Assembly (NCBI GenBank): GCA_964017235.1 | Contig: OZ024927.1 | Coordinates: 47,621,293-47,685,292 of the forward strand | DNA length: 64,000 nucleotides | From: Sabellastarte sp. h YS-2021 | Lineage: Eukaryota; Annelida; Polychaeta; Sabellida; Sabellidae | Direction: 5' to 3' | Shown here: one piece after another, positions 13,101 to 25,100 of the stretch | How positions within the stretch are numbered: position 1 is the first letter of the stretch | Layout of the letters: each line of letters begins with the position of its first letter | Position numbers and translations under genes: made by a program | Notes under the pieces: model-generated | What the model was told of the DNA's origin: nothing | Databases searched by the model: none | What the model saw: only the letters and a program-made list of their open reading frames with translations

Positions 13101-16100
13101 CCCAGTGACAGTCACTGTATTGTCTTGACTTAATCATGTGCTCATACATCCCACAAATGTTAAAATACATATAGTTCAGATGACATATTCTATAAAGACA
13201 AGACAGCAATAGTATCAAAAAATATGGCCTGACCAACACAGTGAAATATGAAGTTATAAACGAGAATATGCTTTTTGAAGTATTTTGCAAACCTATGAAT
13301 ATTAATCAAATGTGAAAATGTAGCATGGTTGTGTGTGTCATCAAATAGAGGCTATCATTAGTATATCACCAAACTAGCATTCATAATACAACCCTATAGC
13401 TTTCCAAGTATTGACTACTCTATGTGTGCATAAAGCTGCGAGAAATTACTTCATGCTTACTAAATTAAAATAACATCATATATTCATTCATCTGAACATT
13501 TTTAGTTTCCTAGTTATTCAGGTATATGAAGAAGTTAGTCCGAAACAAGATTATTCAAGAGATAATATAAATAACACAGAAATAATGATGTATTCTTCAG
13601 AAGAAACCCACAGCTTCGTCTTATCTGTCCAAACATTGTAGAAGTTCAATTCTATACTGCCAGCAAACAAAGTCTAACTTTTTGTTCCATGTAAATATCA
13701 TGTGTAATGTACTTTCTAAGTAAACCAACATACTAATTCTATAGTAAATATGCAGCCAATTGACAGTACAATTGAAGAGGGATTTTTGTTCACGAAGCAT
13801 GTCCAACCAATTAAGCTGCAGCTTGTAATTAGGTACCTTGTTATTCGCTTTATGGTTAATGTATTCAATGAGTACAATACACAACAACAACTAATGTATG
13901 TCTGTCCATTATAACATTCGTTCTTATGCTAAAATGATTAAAGATTAAATGTTCTCTTTAAAGTAACTTTCTTTTATTGTCCATTATCAGAAATGAACTG
14001 CACATTACTTATATATTCAAAGAATGTCCATGGTCACATAGTAAACTTACAAATTAAACAATTGCCTGAATACAGTAAAAAAAAATATTTGTCATCCATA
14101 AAATACATGAAGCTGCACATTACCTTATATAACTAAAGAAAGTTCATAATAGTAGAGTTTATGTTTATAAGCACCAATTAATCTCTGGGTAAAACCTCAC
14201 TTGCCACTTGCTTGATAATGTCAAACCTTTGTTTTCCCAGCTTTATCCCTCCAAATTTACGGCTTACCACCAGTATGGCTTCACTTTGTCCATGTCTTTG
14301 CAGTAAATCCTTTAATATGTTACTGGCATTCCACTCACCATCATCGCTGTGACCTGACACAGCCTGTCCATCAGCATCTGTAAGTCTGTACGCATAAATC
14401 AAGTGGTCACTCTCAGCAACATCATTTTGGTGTAGTGCCCTCAACATCTGGATTGCATCGTCTTTGCTGTGAATACGGAAGTAGTGTCCTTGGAAAACAC
14501 TGTTTTTCACCACTCTTGGTGTTGAATGTTTGATTAGGTCATTGTCAATTACGTTGTTTGTTGCTACATGGTAATTAAGTGGATTTGCTTCAAAATGATC
14601 TGAGATAATGTTGTTATTCACATAGAGTTTATCTTTTACCAGCCTGATAGATGCACTGGAATTATTTCTTCTTGCCTCGTCCCTCATTTTCACCATCAAG
14701 GGAATCTGTGCTGTTCGTCTTTCACGAATGGTTGCTGGTAGCTGCTCGCTCATTGCAAACTGTGTTGCTTTGAGGTTTTTGGTGTACGACAACACCATGT
14801 TTCTCCCTTGTTGCGTAGTGAATGAAACCACTATTGGTCTTGGCTTTGCACCTTTTTGTCCTATACGATGTGCTACATCTATTCTGATTTCTGCTCCTGG
14901 ATTTGTTTTAGAGAAAAGAACTGATTCAGGAATTTTCAGGATAGATGACAGGAAGTTTTCTGTTTCTTTGTGAATGTCTTCAGCATTGATTTCAGGAATG
15001 TTGTAAATGAGTATGTTTTTCTTTAGGGCGTGGGCTTCCATAGAAACAACTTTCTCTTCAAGTGCTGTCACTCTAGAAGCAAGTCTTGCAACCATCCCAT
15101 TTGACTGTTGAAGTTGAAGTTGGAGCTCTCTGTTTTCAGTTTGTAGTGCTCTCACATCTAGGACATTTTTAACTTGCTGTGCCCTTACTGTCTTCAGAAT
15201 TTCATTAACTTTATCATCTAGGGACATTCCTTTGATTTGATCCTCAAATCTATCTAACTCTTCCTGATCCATTGCATCACCTTGCTCACTTGACTGATTT
15301 GCATCGAGACTCATTTTGTAGGATTTCTTTGGTTGAAGTGCTGGACTTCCAGTACTAGTATCAGACAAGTCACTGTGATTTCTCTTTTTTTGATAGTCCA
15401 TGAATATACCGCACTAAAAGAATTAACAGCAAACTAGTTGTCTATGACAATTATATTATTCACCCTAATATATCCTTTTATTTGACAGAGTCCACTGATC
15501 ACAGTTATCCAATGGAGGAAATAGGATTCTATGACTTTTTAATACTCCTCTTGTTTTAATCTGAACAGTACTATTTAAATAAACATTAGACCCTGTGTGT
15601 ACTTGTTAACATGTCAAACCACACAAAAGAACATTATGTGACCCTTTCCCATATTTAGCTTTTCAACCTTCCAATACAAAGTTTTCCTTTCAAGTGCAAG
15701 TGCACCTTTTGTCATGTGTAAAAAATGTCTTCTGTTGAAAATTATGGACTGACTTCCACTTTTTCTTCTAAATTTTACACCTTATGCAGAACAGTATATC
15801 ACACATATCTATCACCATCATAGTCTATACGTCTTCATATATCATTCAACAGAAATATTCCATGGTCCCTGTTGTTGTTGCTCCAAAAAATAGAAAGTTT
15901 TCTCTCAAGAAAAAAACACAGCCTTCATGCTGTCTCTTCACCATGTCATTATTTTGCCATAAATAAGAAAATAGATATTACTCACTTATGGCATGCAATA
16001 GAACCCCAAACTATATGCATTTACCCTACAGTCACAATTTCAAAGTAGGTATTACTCGACTATCCAATGTGCAACAGGTCTGAAACTTTACTATGTGATA

Positions 16101-19100
16101 GCTTACAAAAAAGTAGATGAATGACATATTTGAAAAGAATTCCGTAACTGTTACGGTCACGGGCAAGCGCGGTAGCAATTACCGGTTGTCTTTAAGTTGT
16201 AACAGAAAAAGCAAAAAGTTAAACTTAACAAATTTATTTAATAATCAACAATAATGATTACAGTCAAATGGTATGCTCTTAACCAAACACACAAATACAA
16301 TAATAAGATCTAGCTGACCTGACCACTGAGATTAAGAGTAAAGTTTATCTGCCATATCCAACAATCTGTTCTGTAATCCGTCCTGTGGTATATTCTGTGA
16401 TTGGTCCAATGTCCTGTGATCTGTCCTGTGATCTGTCCAATGTCTAACACAAAATGTCCTTGTCCTGCTATCCTTTGTATATCCAATCACACAAAATGTC
16501 TGCCTGGAGATAGTTAGGGAGTTAACACAACTGTACTGTCTGCTCCAAAATATGGACTATGTCCAAAATGCAGTAAATCCACTCTCTGTTATATGAAGGT
16601 ACAATATCCAAAAATATCCAAAGTGCAATAAATCTGTCCAGACAATGTATCTAGTTCACTCCAGTAAAAGTTCACAGCAACACAAGTTATATTATATTCC
16701 AAAACACAATAGCTCTCCTTATAGCCAGCGAATACAAAGTTCACTTGTGGTCAGATGTACATTCCTTATATACATTCACAGATTTCTCTGGAATTGTACA
16801 GAACCAACTCAGAAAAGCTTGAGCCATCTAGGCCAAAGGAGGAAGTTCTAGAAACTACTGGCAATTGGGTTTCCCCAAATCTATCATAACCACTGAGGGG
16901 GGAGATTTCCCCCAGTCTGTGAACAAATCAATAAACACTAAAACACAAAAATCAATAACTCCCTTACTTTAAATGTTAACACACAAAAAGAACCAACAAC
17001 ACAATTATCTTTTATGACAATGTATAAACACAAAGCTCAAATCAAACAATGCACTAATATAGTGCCTCAAATCAAACAATGCACTAATATAGTGCCTAAT
17101 ATCAGTTATGCTGATGATATTTCCTTAATGGCCCCCACTGTCTCCAGCTTAAAATGCATGTTAAATATCATTAAAGACTTTGGACAAGAATATTGTGTCA
17201 AGGTAAACCCGGATAAAAGCAAACTCCTTGTGTTTGGTAAAGTTTGTAACTGCCGTATTAACATAAATTTCGATGGGTACTCAATATCTCAAACAGATTT
17301 TGCAGATCATCTTGGCCATATAATTGGCGCCAACTCTAGAACAAAAAGCCTTGACAAAATTTGCAGTGACATTGTTTTGAGAATTAACTTTCTTTTGAGT
17401 AATTTCTCCAGTTGTAATTATCTTGTGAAATATAAGTTGGTGAAGCTTTACTGTATGGCATTGTATGGTGGAATGTTATTAGATTTAACAAATAAAGACA
17501 TTGATAGACTCTATGTTACTTGGAGAAAATGTATACGTAAACTGATTGGGATCCACTATAGAACTCATTCACAGTACCTACCAGTAATATGTAACGATAT
17601 ACCTATTGAGAATCAGATTCATAAACGGTACATAAAATTTGTTAGGGGAATAGTCAGAAGTGAGAATGAAGTAGTCAGCCTTTGTGGTAAATTAAGTATG
17701 AAAGGAAGTCAGTCTGCAGTATCTAAAAGTATAATTTTCCTCATGTCAAAATATGGTATTTCTGAGAATGAAATATGTGGCGAAGACTTTATTTATAAGA
17801 GATTAACCAATCTTCCTGAATTATGCGATAATGACATCATAAACATAGAAAATATAAGGTCACTATTAGCTTTGAGGGATGACATAGAAAATTTAGAAAA
17901 AACAACCATGTTCACAAAACAAGATATCGATATTATGTTAGAATACTTCTGTATCACGTAGCAGTTGTCTGCTTATTTGCTGTGTTGAAATGTATATAAT
18001 TATCTAAATAGTTCCTTGTTTGTTTGTTTGTTTGTATGTTTGTAAACTGTGTATATCAATATATACGAGCAATAAATAAATATAATATATATATATATGT
18101 AATATACAATGTACTAATATAGTGTCCAATATATGTAACACCTCCCCCCTTAAAGAAAAATTTTGGAAGCCAAGGGATTACAAAATTTTACAAGAGATTT
18201 TCATGATGTATACAAACACAGGTAATAACATTTTACAAAACATTTTTGTCTAAATACAAAAGTAAAATTAGTACCATGTATAACCTTTATAAACTTGCTA
18301 ATTACAGGTATATAAATTACAATTTAAATACAGCTTCTGGACAGGGCGTATCCATGCGGACGGTATATGTTACTTTTTCAAAGTCCTGTTTATACACTGA
18401 ATTCCTATCTTTAACAGTGTTTTTATTAATAGCCATCATAAGCTATGTTATACCTCTTTCGAAGTATGGTTTTACCATAGTAATTTCATACATTTGGTTG
18501 AAATGTCTGTTATCACAGTTTTTAATTGTCCTTTGGAGAGTTTCTACTCTCTTTGCTACTGGGTATGACCCTAGCTCTCTGGCCCGCAGTTTATTCATTT
18601 GGCCAGGTGATGACACTGAAACTTTGCCTCCAGGATTGAAGACACGATTTTGTAATTTCTTATCATAAAGCATCTTCATTTTTGACTGAGAAGTTTTCAA
18701 GTTTTGTTGCGCCAGCTCACAAGCCTTCTTCAACTTATCTCTGAACTTTGAAACATAATCTAGCAGATTTAGGCTCTCGGTGTTCTCAGATAACCAATTT
18801 TCCTTCAACAGCTTGAGAGGACCACGGACTGAATGGCCAAAGACCAACTCGAAGGGACTAAAGCCTAAAGACTCTTGAACAGACTCTCTAACTGCAAACA
18901 ATAATAAGCTGATGCCTTCATCCCAATCTTTTTCATTGTCTAAACAATATGTCCTAATCATATTCTTCAAAGTGGAATGGAACCTTTCAAGTGCACCTTG
19001 GGATTCTGGGTGATAAGCACTAGATTTGATCTGTTTGGCATCTAACTGAAATACAACCTGTTGAAATAGTCCCGACATGAAATTTGACCCTTGATCTGAC

Positions 19101-22100
19101 TGGATTTCTTTTGGTAAGCCAACTAGAGTAAAGAAATTAACCAGAGCTTTTGAGATTTTGGGAGCTGTTATGTTGGTCAAAGGTATGGCTTCGGGAAATC
19201 TGGTTGAGGCGCACATAATGGTCAAAAGATATTGGTTTCTGGATTTAGTTTTTGGTAAGGGACCTACACAGTCAATTATCACTTTGCTAAATGGTTCCTC
19301 AAACACTGGAATGGGTTTGAGAGGAGCTACATGAATTTTTTGCTTTGGCTTTCCTACCATTTGACAAATGTGACAAGTCTTGCAAAATTCTGCCACACAG
19401 TGCCGAATTTGAGGCCAATAGAAATGTTTGGTTATCTTGTTGTAAGTTTTGTTGATGCCTAAATGGCCACCCATTGGAGACTCATGGGCCAATTTCAGTA
19501 TCTCACTTCGGTACATTTTTGGTACAACAATCTGGTGTACTACTGACCATTCTTCAGATGCAGGGACATTTGGTGGCCTCCACTTTCGCATAAGTACACC
19601 ATTTCTGACATAATAGCCTACAGGGACCTTATCTAGCTCTACTGGTGGCAAGACCAACTTGAATAAAGGAGCTAATTCAGGGTCATTTTCCTGCTCTGAA
19701 ACCAATTTTGATTTTAAAAGCGATACATCTTTGCAGTCAATTGGGTCTTGTTTTTCAGAATCTACCCTATCCTTGGGATTAGTATCACTAAAATTCTGCA
19801 CATCATGGTCATAGTTGTTCAAGAATGTATCTGACAAATCAAATAAGACATCTGTAGATTGTTTACAATCTTTTGGTTCTCCTTGGGCCTTTTTGGCCAT
19901 AGCTCGAGTCACAGCACAGGAGGGAAAAATACCAGGAATAACCTCTTCTAATTTCTCAGTGCTAACCAAAGTGATCGGCTTAGAAGTAACCTTAGGATCA
20001 GCAACTACCTTTCCACCTGCAAGATCATTTCCCAACAACAAAGATACCCCTTTAATGGGTAAAGTGGGCCTGGTACCCACAACAACAGAACCAGTAACTA
20101 AGTCTGATACTAACTTGACCTTATGCAAGGGAACGTTCACACAGCCTCCTTCAATACCTTGAGCAATGACACTCTCACCAGTAGATGTGCTTACACTCAA
20201 TGGCAATACACCTTCTAAAAGTAAGGACTGAGTAGCTCCAGTGTCTCTTAATATCTTAATGGGGACCTGACTGGAACTACTTTCCAAGGATACAAAACCC
20301 TCAGATACAAAAGGTCTGAACTCTTCCCTAATAATCTCAGACTTGTCTAAACCAATACTAGACTCTGCTCTATTGGGATTTGAACGCCAGTTAGACTTGC
20401 TAGACACAAAGGCGTTGGGCGTTGCCTCCTTTTCTCTTCTCTTCTTTAAGAGCCAACAGTCAGACATAACATGCCCAGGTTTCTTACAATAATGGCACAC
20501 AGGAGCAAAGGATCTGGGCTTCCTATCCTTACTCATAGTCTGATTTGAAGTTTGACCCTTATCTGAACTCTTTTCTGGAGCTACATTTTCAGATTTCTTT
20601 CCTATTTCTGGATACGACCTTTTAGCAGGACCAAAGGACTTATTCTTGTTGAAAGTGGACTTGTGAGTTAGCGCATAATCATCAGCATAAGCTGCTGCTT
20701 TTGCCAAATTTTCAACTTTCTGTTCATCTAGATAGGTTTTAATGTCATCACGAACACACCTTTTGAACTCTTCAATAAAAATAACTTGCCTAAGCTTTTC
20801 AAAGTCTGTACCTACTTCCCTAGAATTACACCATCTGTCAAAGTACACTTCTTTCTCATGGGCAAATTCAACATGAGTTTGACTTTCTTGTTTACGATAA
20901 TTTCTGAATTTTTGACGATATGCTTCTGGTACCAACTCGTATGCTTTCAAAATAGCATTTTTGACAGAGTTATAGTCCACACATTCAGAAATTGGCAAAG
21001 CCGTGTATGCCTCCTGGGCCTTTCCCCTCAAAACACTTTGCAGCAATAAAGGCCACTGGTCTATAGGCCATTTCAAATTTTGAGCTACTCTTTCAAAGTG
21101 TTGAAAGTACTTATCGACCTCCAACTCATTAAAAGGTGGTACCAGTCGCACATTTTTACCCAAATCAAATTTGGTAGCAATGGACTCTTCATGGGCAATT
21201 CTACGGGCATTGAGTTCTAAAGCTCTCATTTCTCTTTCATGTTTAAGCGCTCGCTCTTCCTTTTGAGCTTGAGCTTCAAGCTCTTCTTTTCGCTGTTGAG
21301 CTTCAAGCTCTTCTTTTCGCTGTTGAGCTTCAAGCTCTTCTTTTCGCTGTTGAGCTTCAAGCTCTTCTTTCCGCTGTTGAGCTTCAAGCTCTTCTTTTCG
21401 TTGTTGAGCTAGAGCTTGAGTTTCAAGCTCTTTAAGTCTTAACTCTCTTTCAATTTCTAATCGCCTGATCTCATATTGCCCAGAAGGTTCCATTGGTAGA
21501 GGCTTATACACTTCTAAACAACTATCAGGTAAAACATCTTCATCAACTAACTGTTCAACAATAAGCCTTTTAAGTTCATGTTTACGTGTTGACCTTTTCA
21601 CCTCTAACTGTAACTCTTGTGCTATCTGCATTAACATATCTTTTTTAAAAGTTTCTAGAACTTCCATAGATGGTGACTGTACAAACTCTTTAGCACTAGC
21701 CATTTTGAGCACTGTTGACTGTAACCAATTACTAAATCAAATGGATTTTCAAAATGTTAATTGAACGGTTGATCAAATAGTTGTAATCAAATGGTTGGAT
21801 CCCGGACGAGCCCCCAATTTTCCTGTTACGGTCACGGGCAAGCGCGGTAGCAATTACCGGTTGTCTTTAAGTTGCAACAAAAAAAGCAAAAAGTTAAACT
21901 TAACAAATTTATTTAATAGACAACAATAATGATTACAGTCAAATGGTATGCTCTTAACCAAACACACAAATACAATAATAAGATCTAGCTGACCTGACCA
22001 CTGAGATTAAGAGTAAAGTTTATCTGCCATATCCAACAATCTGTTCTGTAATCCGTCCTGTGGTATATTCTGTGATTGGTCCAATGTCCTGTGATCTGTC

Positions 22101-25100
22101 CTGTGATCTGTCCAATGTCTAACACAAAATGTCCTTGTCCTGCTATCCTTTGTATATCCAATCACACAAAATGTCTGCCTGGAGATAGTTAGGGAGTTAA
22201 CACAACTGTACTGTCTGCTCCAAGATATGGACTATGTCCAAAATGCAGTAAATCCGCTCTCTGTTATATGAAGGTACAATATCCAAAAATATCCAAAGTG
22301 CAATAAATCTGTCCAGACAATGTATCTAGTTCACTCCAGTAAAAGTTCACAGCAACACAAGTTATATTATATTCCAAAACACAATAGCTCTCCTTATAGC
22401 CAGCGAATACAAAGTTCACTTGTGGTCAGATGTACATTCCTTATATACATTCACAGATTTCTCTGGAATTGTACAGAACCAACTCAGAAAAGCTTGAGCC
22501 ATCTAGGCCAAAGGAGGAAGTTCTAGAAACTACTGGCAATTGGGTTTCCCCAAATCTATCATAACCACTGAGGGGGGGATTTCCCCCAGTCTGTGAACAA
22601 ATCAATAAACACTAAAACACAAAAATCAATAACTCCCTTACTTTAAATGTTAACACACAAAAAGAACCAACAACACAATTATCTTTTATGACAATGTATA
22701 AACACAAAGCTCAAATCAAACAATGCACTAATATAGTGCCTAATATATGTAATATACAATGTACTAATATAGTGTCCAATATATGTAACAGTAACTTTAA
22801 TACTTCTGAAGATATTTGACATTTACTTATGTTGTTATTTTGCTACAAATAAGAAAATAGCTATTACTCACTTATGGCATGCAATACAACCCCAAAATAT
22901 ATACCATCTTATAGTTAAGGACAAAGTAGCTGAACAACATATTTGAAGAAAAAGCTGTAACTGCAATAGTTTTGGAGTTACAATGGATTTACTCAACAGT
23001 CACAATTTCAAAGTAGCTATTACTTTGCTATGCAATGTGCAACAGGTCTGAAACTTTACTATGTGATAGCTTACAAAAAAGTAGATGAATGACATATTTG
23101 AAAAGAATTCCGTAACTTTAATACTTCTGAAGATATTTGACATTTACTTATGTCATTATTTTGCTACTAATAAGAAAATAGCTATTACTCACTTATGGCA
23201 TGCAATAGAACCCCAAACTACATGCCAGCTTAAAGCTAAGGACAAAGTAGGTGAACAACATATTTTACGAAAATATTGTAACTGCAATAGTTTTGGAGTT
23301 ACAATGGATTTACTCAACTGTAGAATTTCAAAGTAGCTATTACTCAGCTATCCAATGTGCAACAGATCTGAAACTTTACTATGTGATAGCTTATGAAAAA
23401 GTAGATGGATAACATATTTGAAAAGAATTCCCTAACTTTAATACTTTTGAAGATATTTGACATTTACTTATGTCATGATTTTGCTACAAATAACAAAATA
23501 GCTATTACTCACTTATGGCATGCAATAGAACCCCAAACTATGTACCATCTTATAGCTAAGAACAAAGTAGCTGAACAACATATTTTAGGAAAATACTCTA
23601 ACTGCAATAGTTTTGGAGTTACAATGGCTTTACTCAACAGTCAGAATTTCAAAGTAGCTATAACTCAGCTATCCAAGGTGCAACAGATCTGAAACTTTAC
23701 TATGTTATAGCTTACCAAAAAGTAGATGGACAACATATTTGAAAAGATTTCCCTAACTTCAATACTTTTGAAGATATTTGACATTTACTTCTTCTGTTAT
23801 TTAGCTACAAATGAGAAAATAGCTATTACTCACTTATGGTAAGCAATAGAACCCCAAACTAAGTACCATCTTATAGCTAAGAACAAAGTAGCTGAACAAC
23901 ATATTTTAGGAAAACACTCTAACTGCAATACTTTTTTAGTTACAATAGCTTTACTCACCAGTCAGAATTTCAAAGTAGCTATTACTCAGCTATCCAAGGT
24001 GCAACAGGTCTGAAACTTTAGTATGTGATAGCTTACCAAAAAGAAGATAGACAACATATTTGAAAAGATTTCCCTAACTTCAATACTTTTGAAGATATTT
24101 GACATTTACTTCTTCTGTTATTTAGCTACAAATGAGAAAATAGCTATTACTCACTTACGGCATGCAATGGGACCCCAAACTATGTACCATCTTATAGCTA
24201 AGGACAAAGTAGCTGAACAACATATTTGAAGAAAAAGTTGTTACTGCAATAGTTTTTGAGTTATGAGCCCTTTACTCAAAGTAACCAAAGGAAACCAAAA
24301 AAAATTTCAAGGGCATGAAAATTCATTGGGACAATTAATTTACAAAAAATCTGTAGCTGTAGTAGTTTTGGAGAAATCTGCGTGACTAACTAACGCACGC
24401 ACACACGCATGCATGCACGCATGCACGCACGCACGCACACACAGACATCATTTCATAATCTCCCTCCCGGGCTAAAGCCCGGCGGGAGATAATTAATGTT
24501 AGAAGTTTCACTATTACATTTTTGTCTCAAAATAAGTGTATTTTAGTCAGATATTCAGTCCAATTAGTAAAGCTTTGTCATAGCTTTAGTTTGGCTTAAA
24601 ACCATTCTTTAATTGTAGAGTTTACTTATGTTAAGTTGCATCTGAAATATGACATTAAAAAGTCATTTTAAAAATTAACTAGAGGATCGTTCGCAAAAAA
24701 AAAAGATAATGTTTTTGCATAGCAAAAACAAAGCGTCTCAAAAAGGATATAAAGATGAGTGCTAAAGTATTAAGAAAATGCTTCGTTTCTAGCCTTATAC
24801 TGTTGTGGCAACCAAAGTCAGCGCAGTCTGCTCTATCTAGCACGGTTTTCAAGATATAAGCATTTTTGTGTTTTGCAAAAAATAAAAAAATTAAAAATGT
24901 CCGCTATATTTGGCGAGACAAAAATATTTTGAAAATTGGCATGGCTACTCTGCAGAGATACCCAGCAGGTCAAAAATTTTGTTGAGTTCGCTCCATATAG
25001 CACGGTTTTCGAGATATAAGCATTTTTGTGTTTTGCAAAAACTTTGAAAATTCAAAATGGCCACCATTTTTGGGGAGACAAAAATTTTTGTCAAGACCAC

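Larger units (their letters stand above)
7149..15942 (-). mobile_element. Tx1/L1-like non-LTR retrotransposon, ~8.8 kb
   Basis: In transcript order it has a 5' UTR (15942-15402), ORF1 (15401-14178), a 2.9-kb spacer with a minisatellite, ORF2 (11233-7406), a short 3' UTR and a poly(A) tail (poly-T on the plus strand, ~7149-7196). The candidate target-site duplication ATGTCATT lies at 7142-7149 and 15943-15950. The last T of the left copy cannot be told from the poly-T. This border pair ties ORF1 and ORF2 to one insertion. It sits inside family B. Confidence 0.78.
16149..18140 (-). repeat. Gypsy 3' LTR, interrupted by a LINE fragment
   Basis: It is homologous to 21824-22790 on both sides of the insertion 17103-18096. 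It holds two copies of a 30-bp unit (GCACTAATAT at 17051 and 17081) where the other LTR has one. Substitutions noticed against the 5' LTR are few (about 6-8). Confidence 0.93.
16149..22790 (-). mobile_element. Ty3/gypsy LTR retrotransposon lacking reverse transcriptase
   Basis: The element has TG..CA LTRs flanked by the 5-bp target duplication GTAAC (16144-16148 and 22791-22795). Transcription runs leftward: 5' LTR 22790-21824, tRNA-Pro type primer site, one gag-protease-integrase frame, polypurine tract, 3' LTR 18140-16149. The LTRs differ at only a handful of positions over ~967 bp apart from the nested LINE and one 30-bp duplication, so insertion was recent. No reverse transcriptase or RNase H motif is present anywhere between the LTRs, so it would need enzymes in trans. 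Confidence 0.93.
15943..24290. repeat. 321-bp satellite array, ~5 copies, interrupted by gypsy
   Basis: The word (C/G)TAACTT(T/C)AATACTT starts units at 22791, 23112, 23432, 23753 and 24074. A partial unit (15943-16148) lies left of the gypsy element and continues exactly at 22791 after it. Units contain ATAGTTTTGGAGTTACAA and AAACTTTACTATGTGATAGC. The latter parallels AACTTCACCATGTGAAAGC of the 133-bp monomer, so the two satellites are probably related. Confidence 0.9.
5340..24493 (+). mobile_element. Family B hairpin-ended tandem-repeat element, split by a LINE and a gypsy element
   Basis: The left subterminal motif TTATCTCCCGCC at 5340-5351 is the inverse of GGCGGGAGATAA at the right end (24481-24492). 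Between them lie 133-bp monomers (5499-7140), 321-bp monomers (15943-24290), a GCAC simple repeat and a hairpin. With the two insertions removed the element would be about 3.7 kb. The layout matches the non-coding Helitron-like families with a tandem core (pearl, DINE-1, HINE types), which is inference. There is no coding capacity of its own. Confidence 0.6.

Noticed and set aside
16645-16851. 68-codon frame present in both gypsy LTRs as an accessory gene
   Set aside because: It is duplicated only because it lies in the LTRs. There are no motifs, and it is on the strand opposite to the element's genes.
18443-21712. The 1,089-codon frame as a domesticated host gene
   Set aside because: It is flanked by PBS, PPT, near-identical LTRs and a TSD, so it is a recent element. 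Domestication has no support here.
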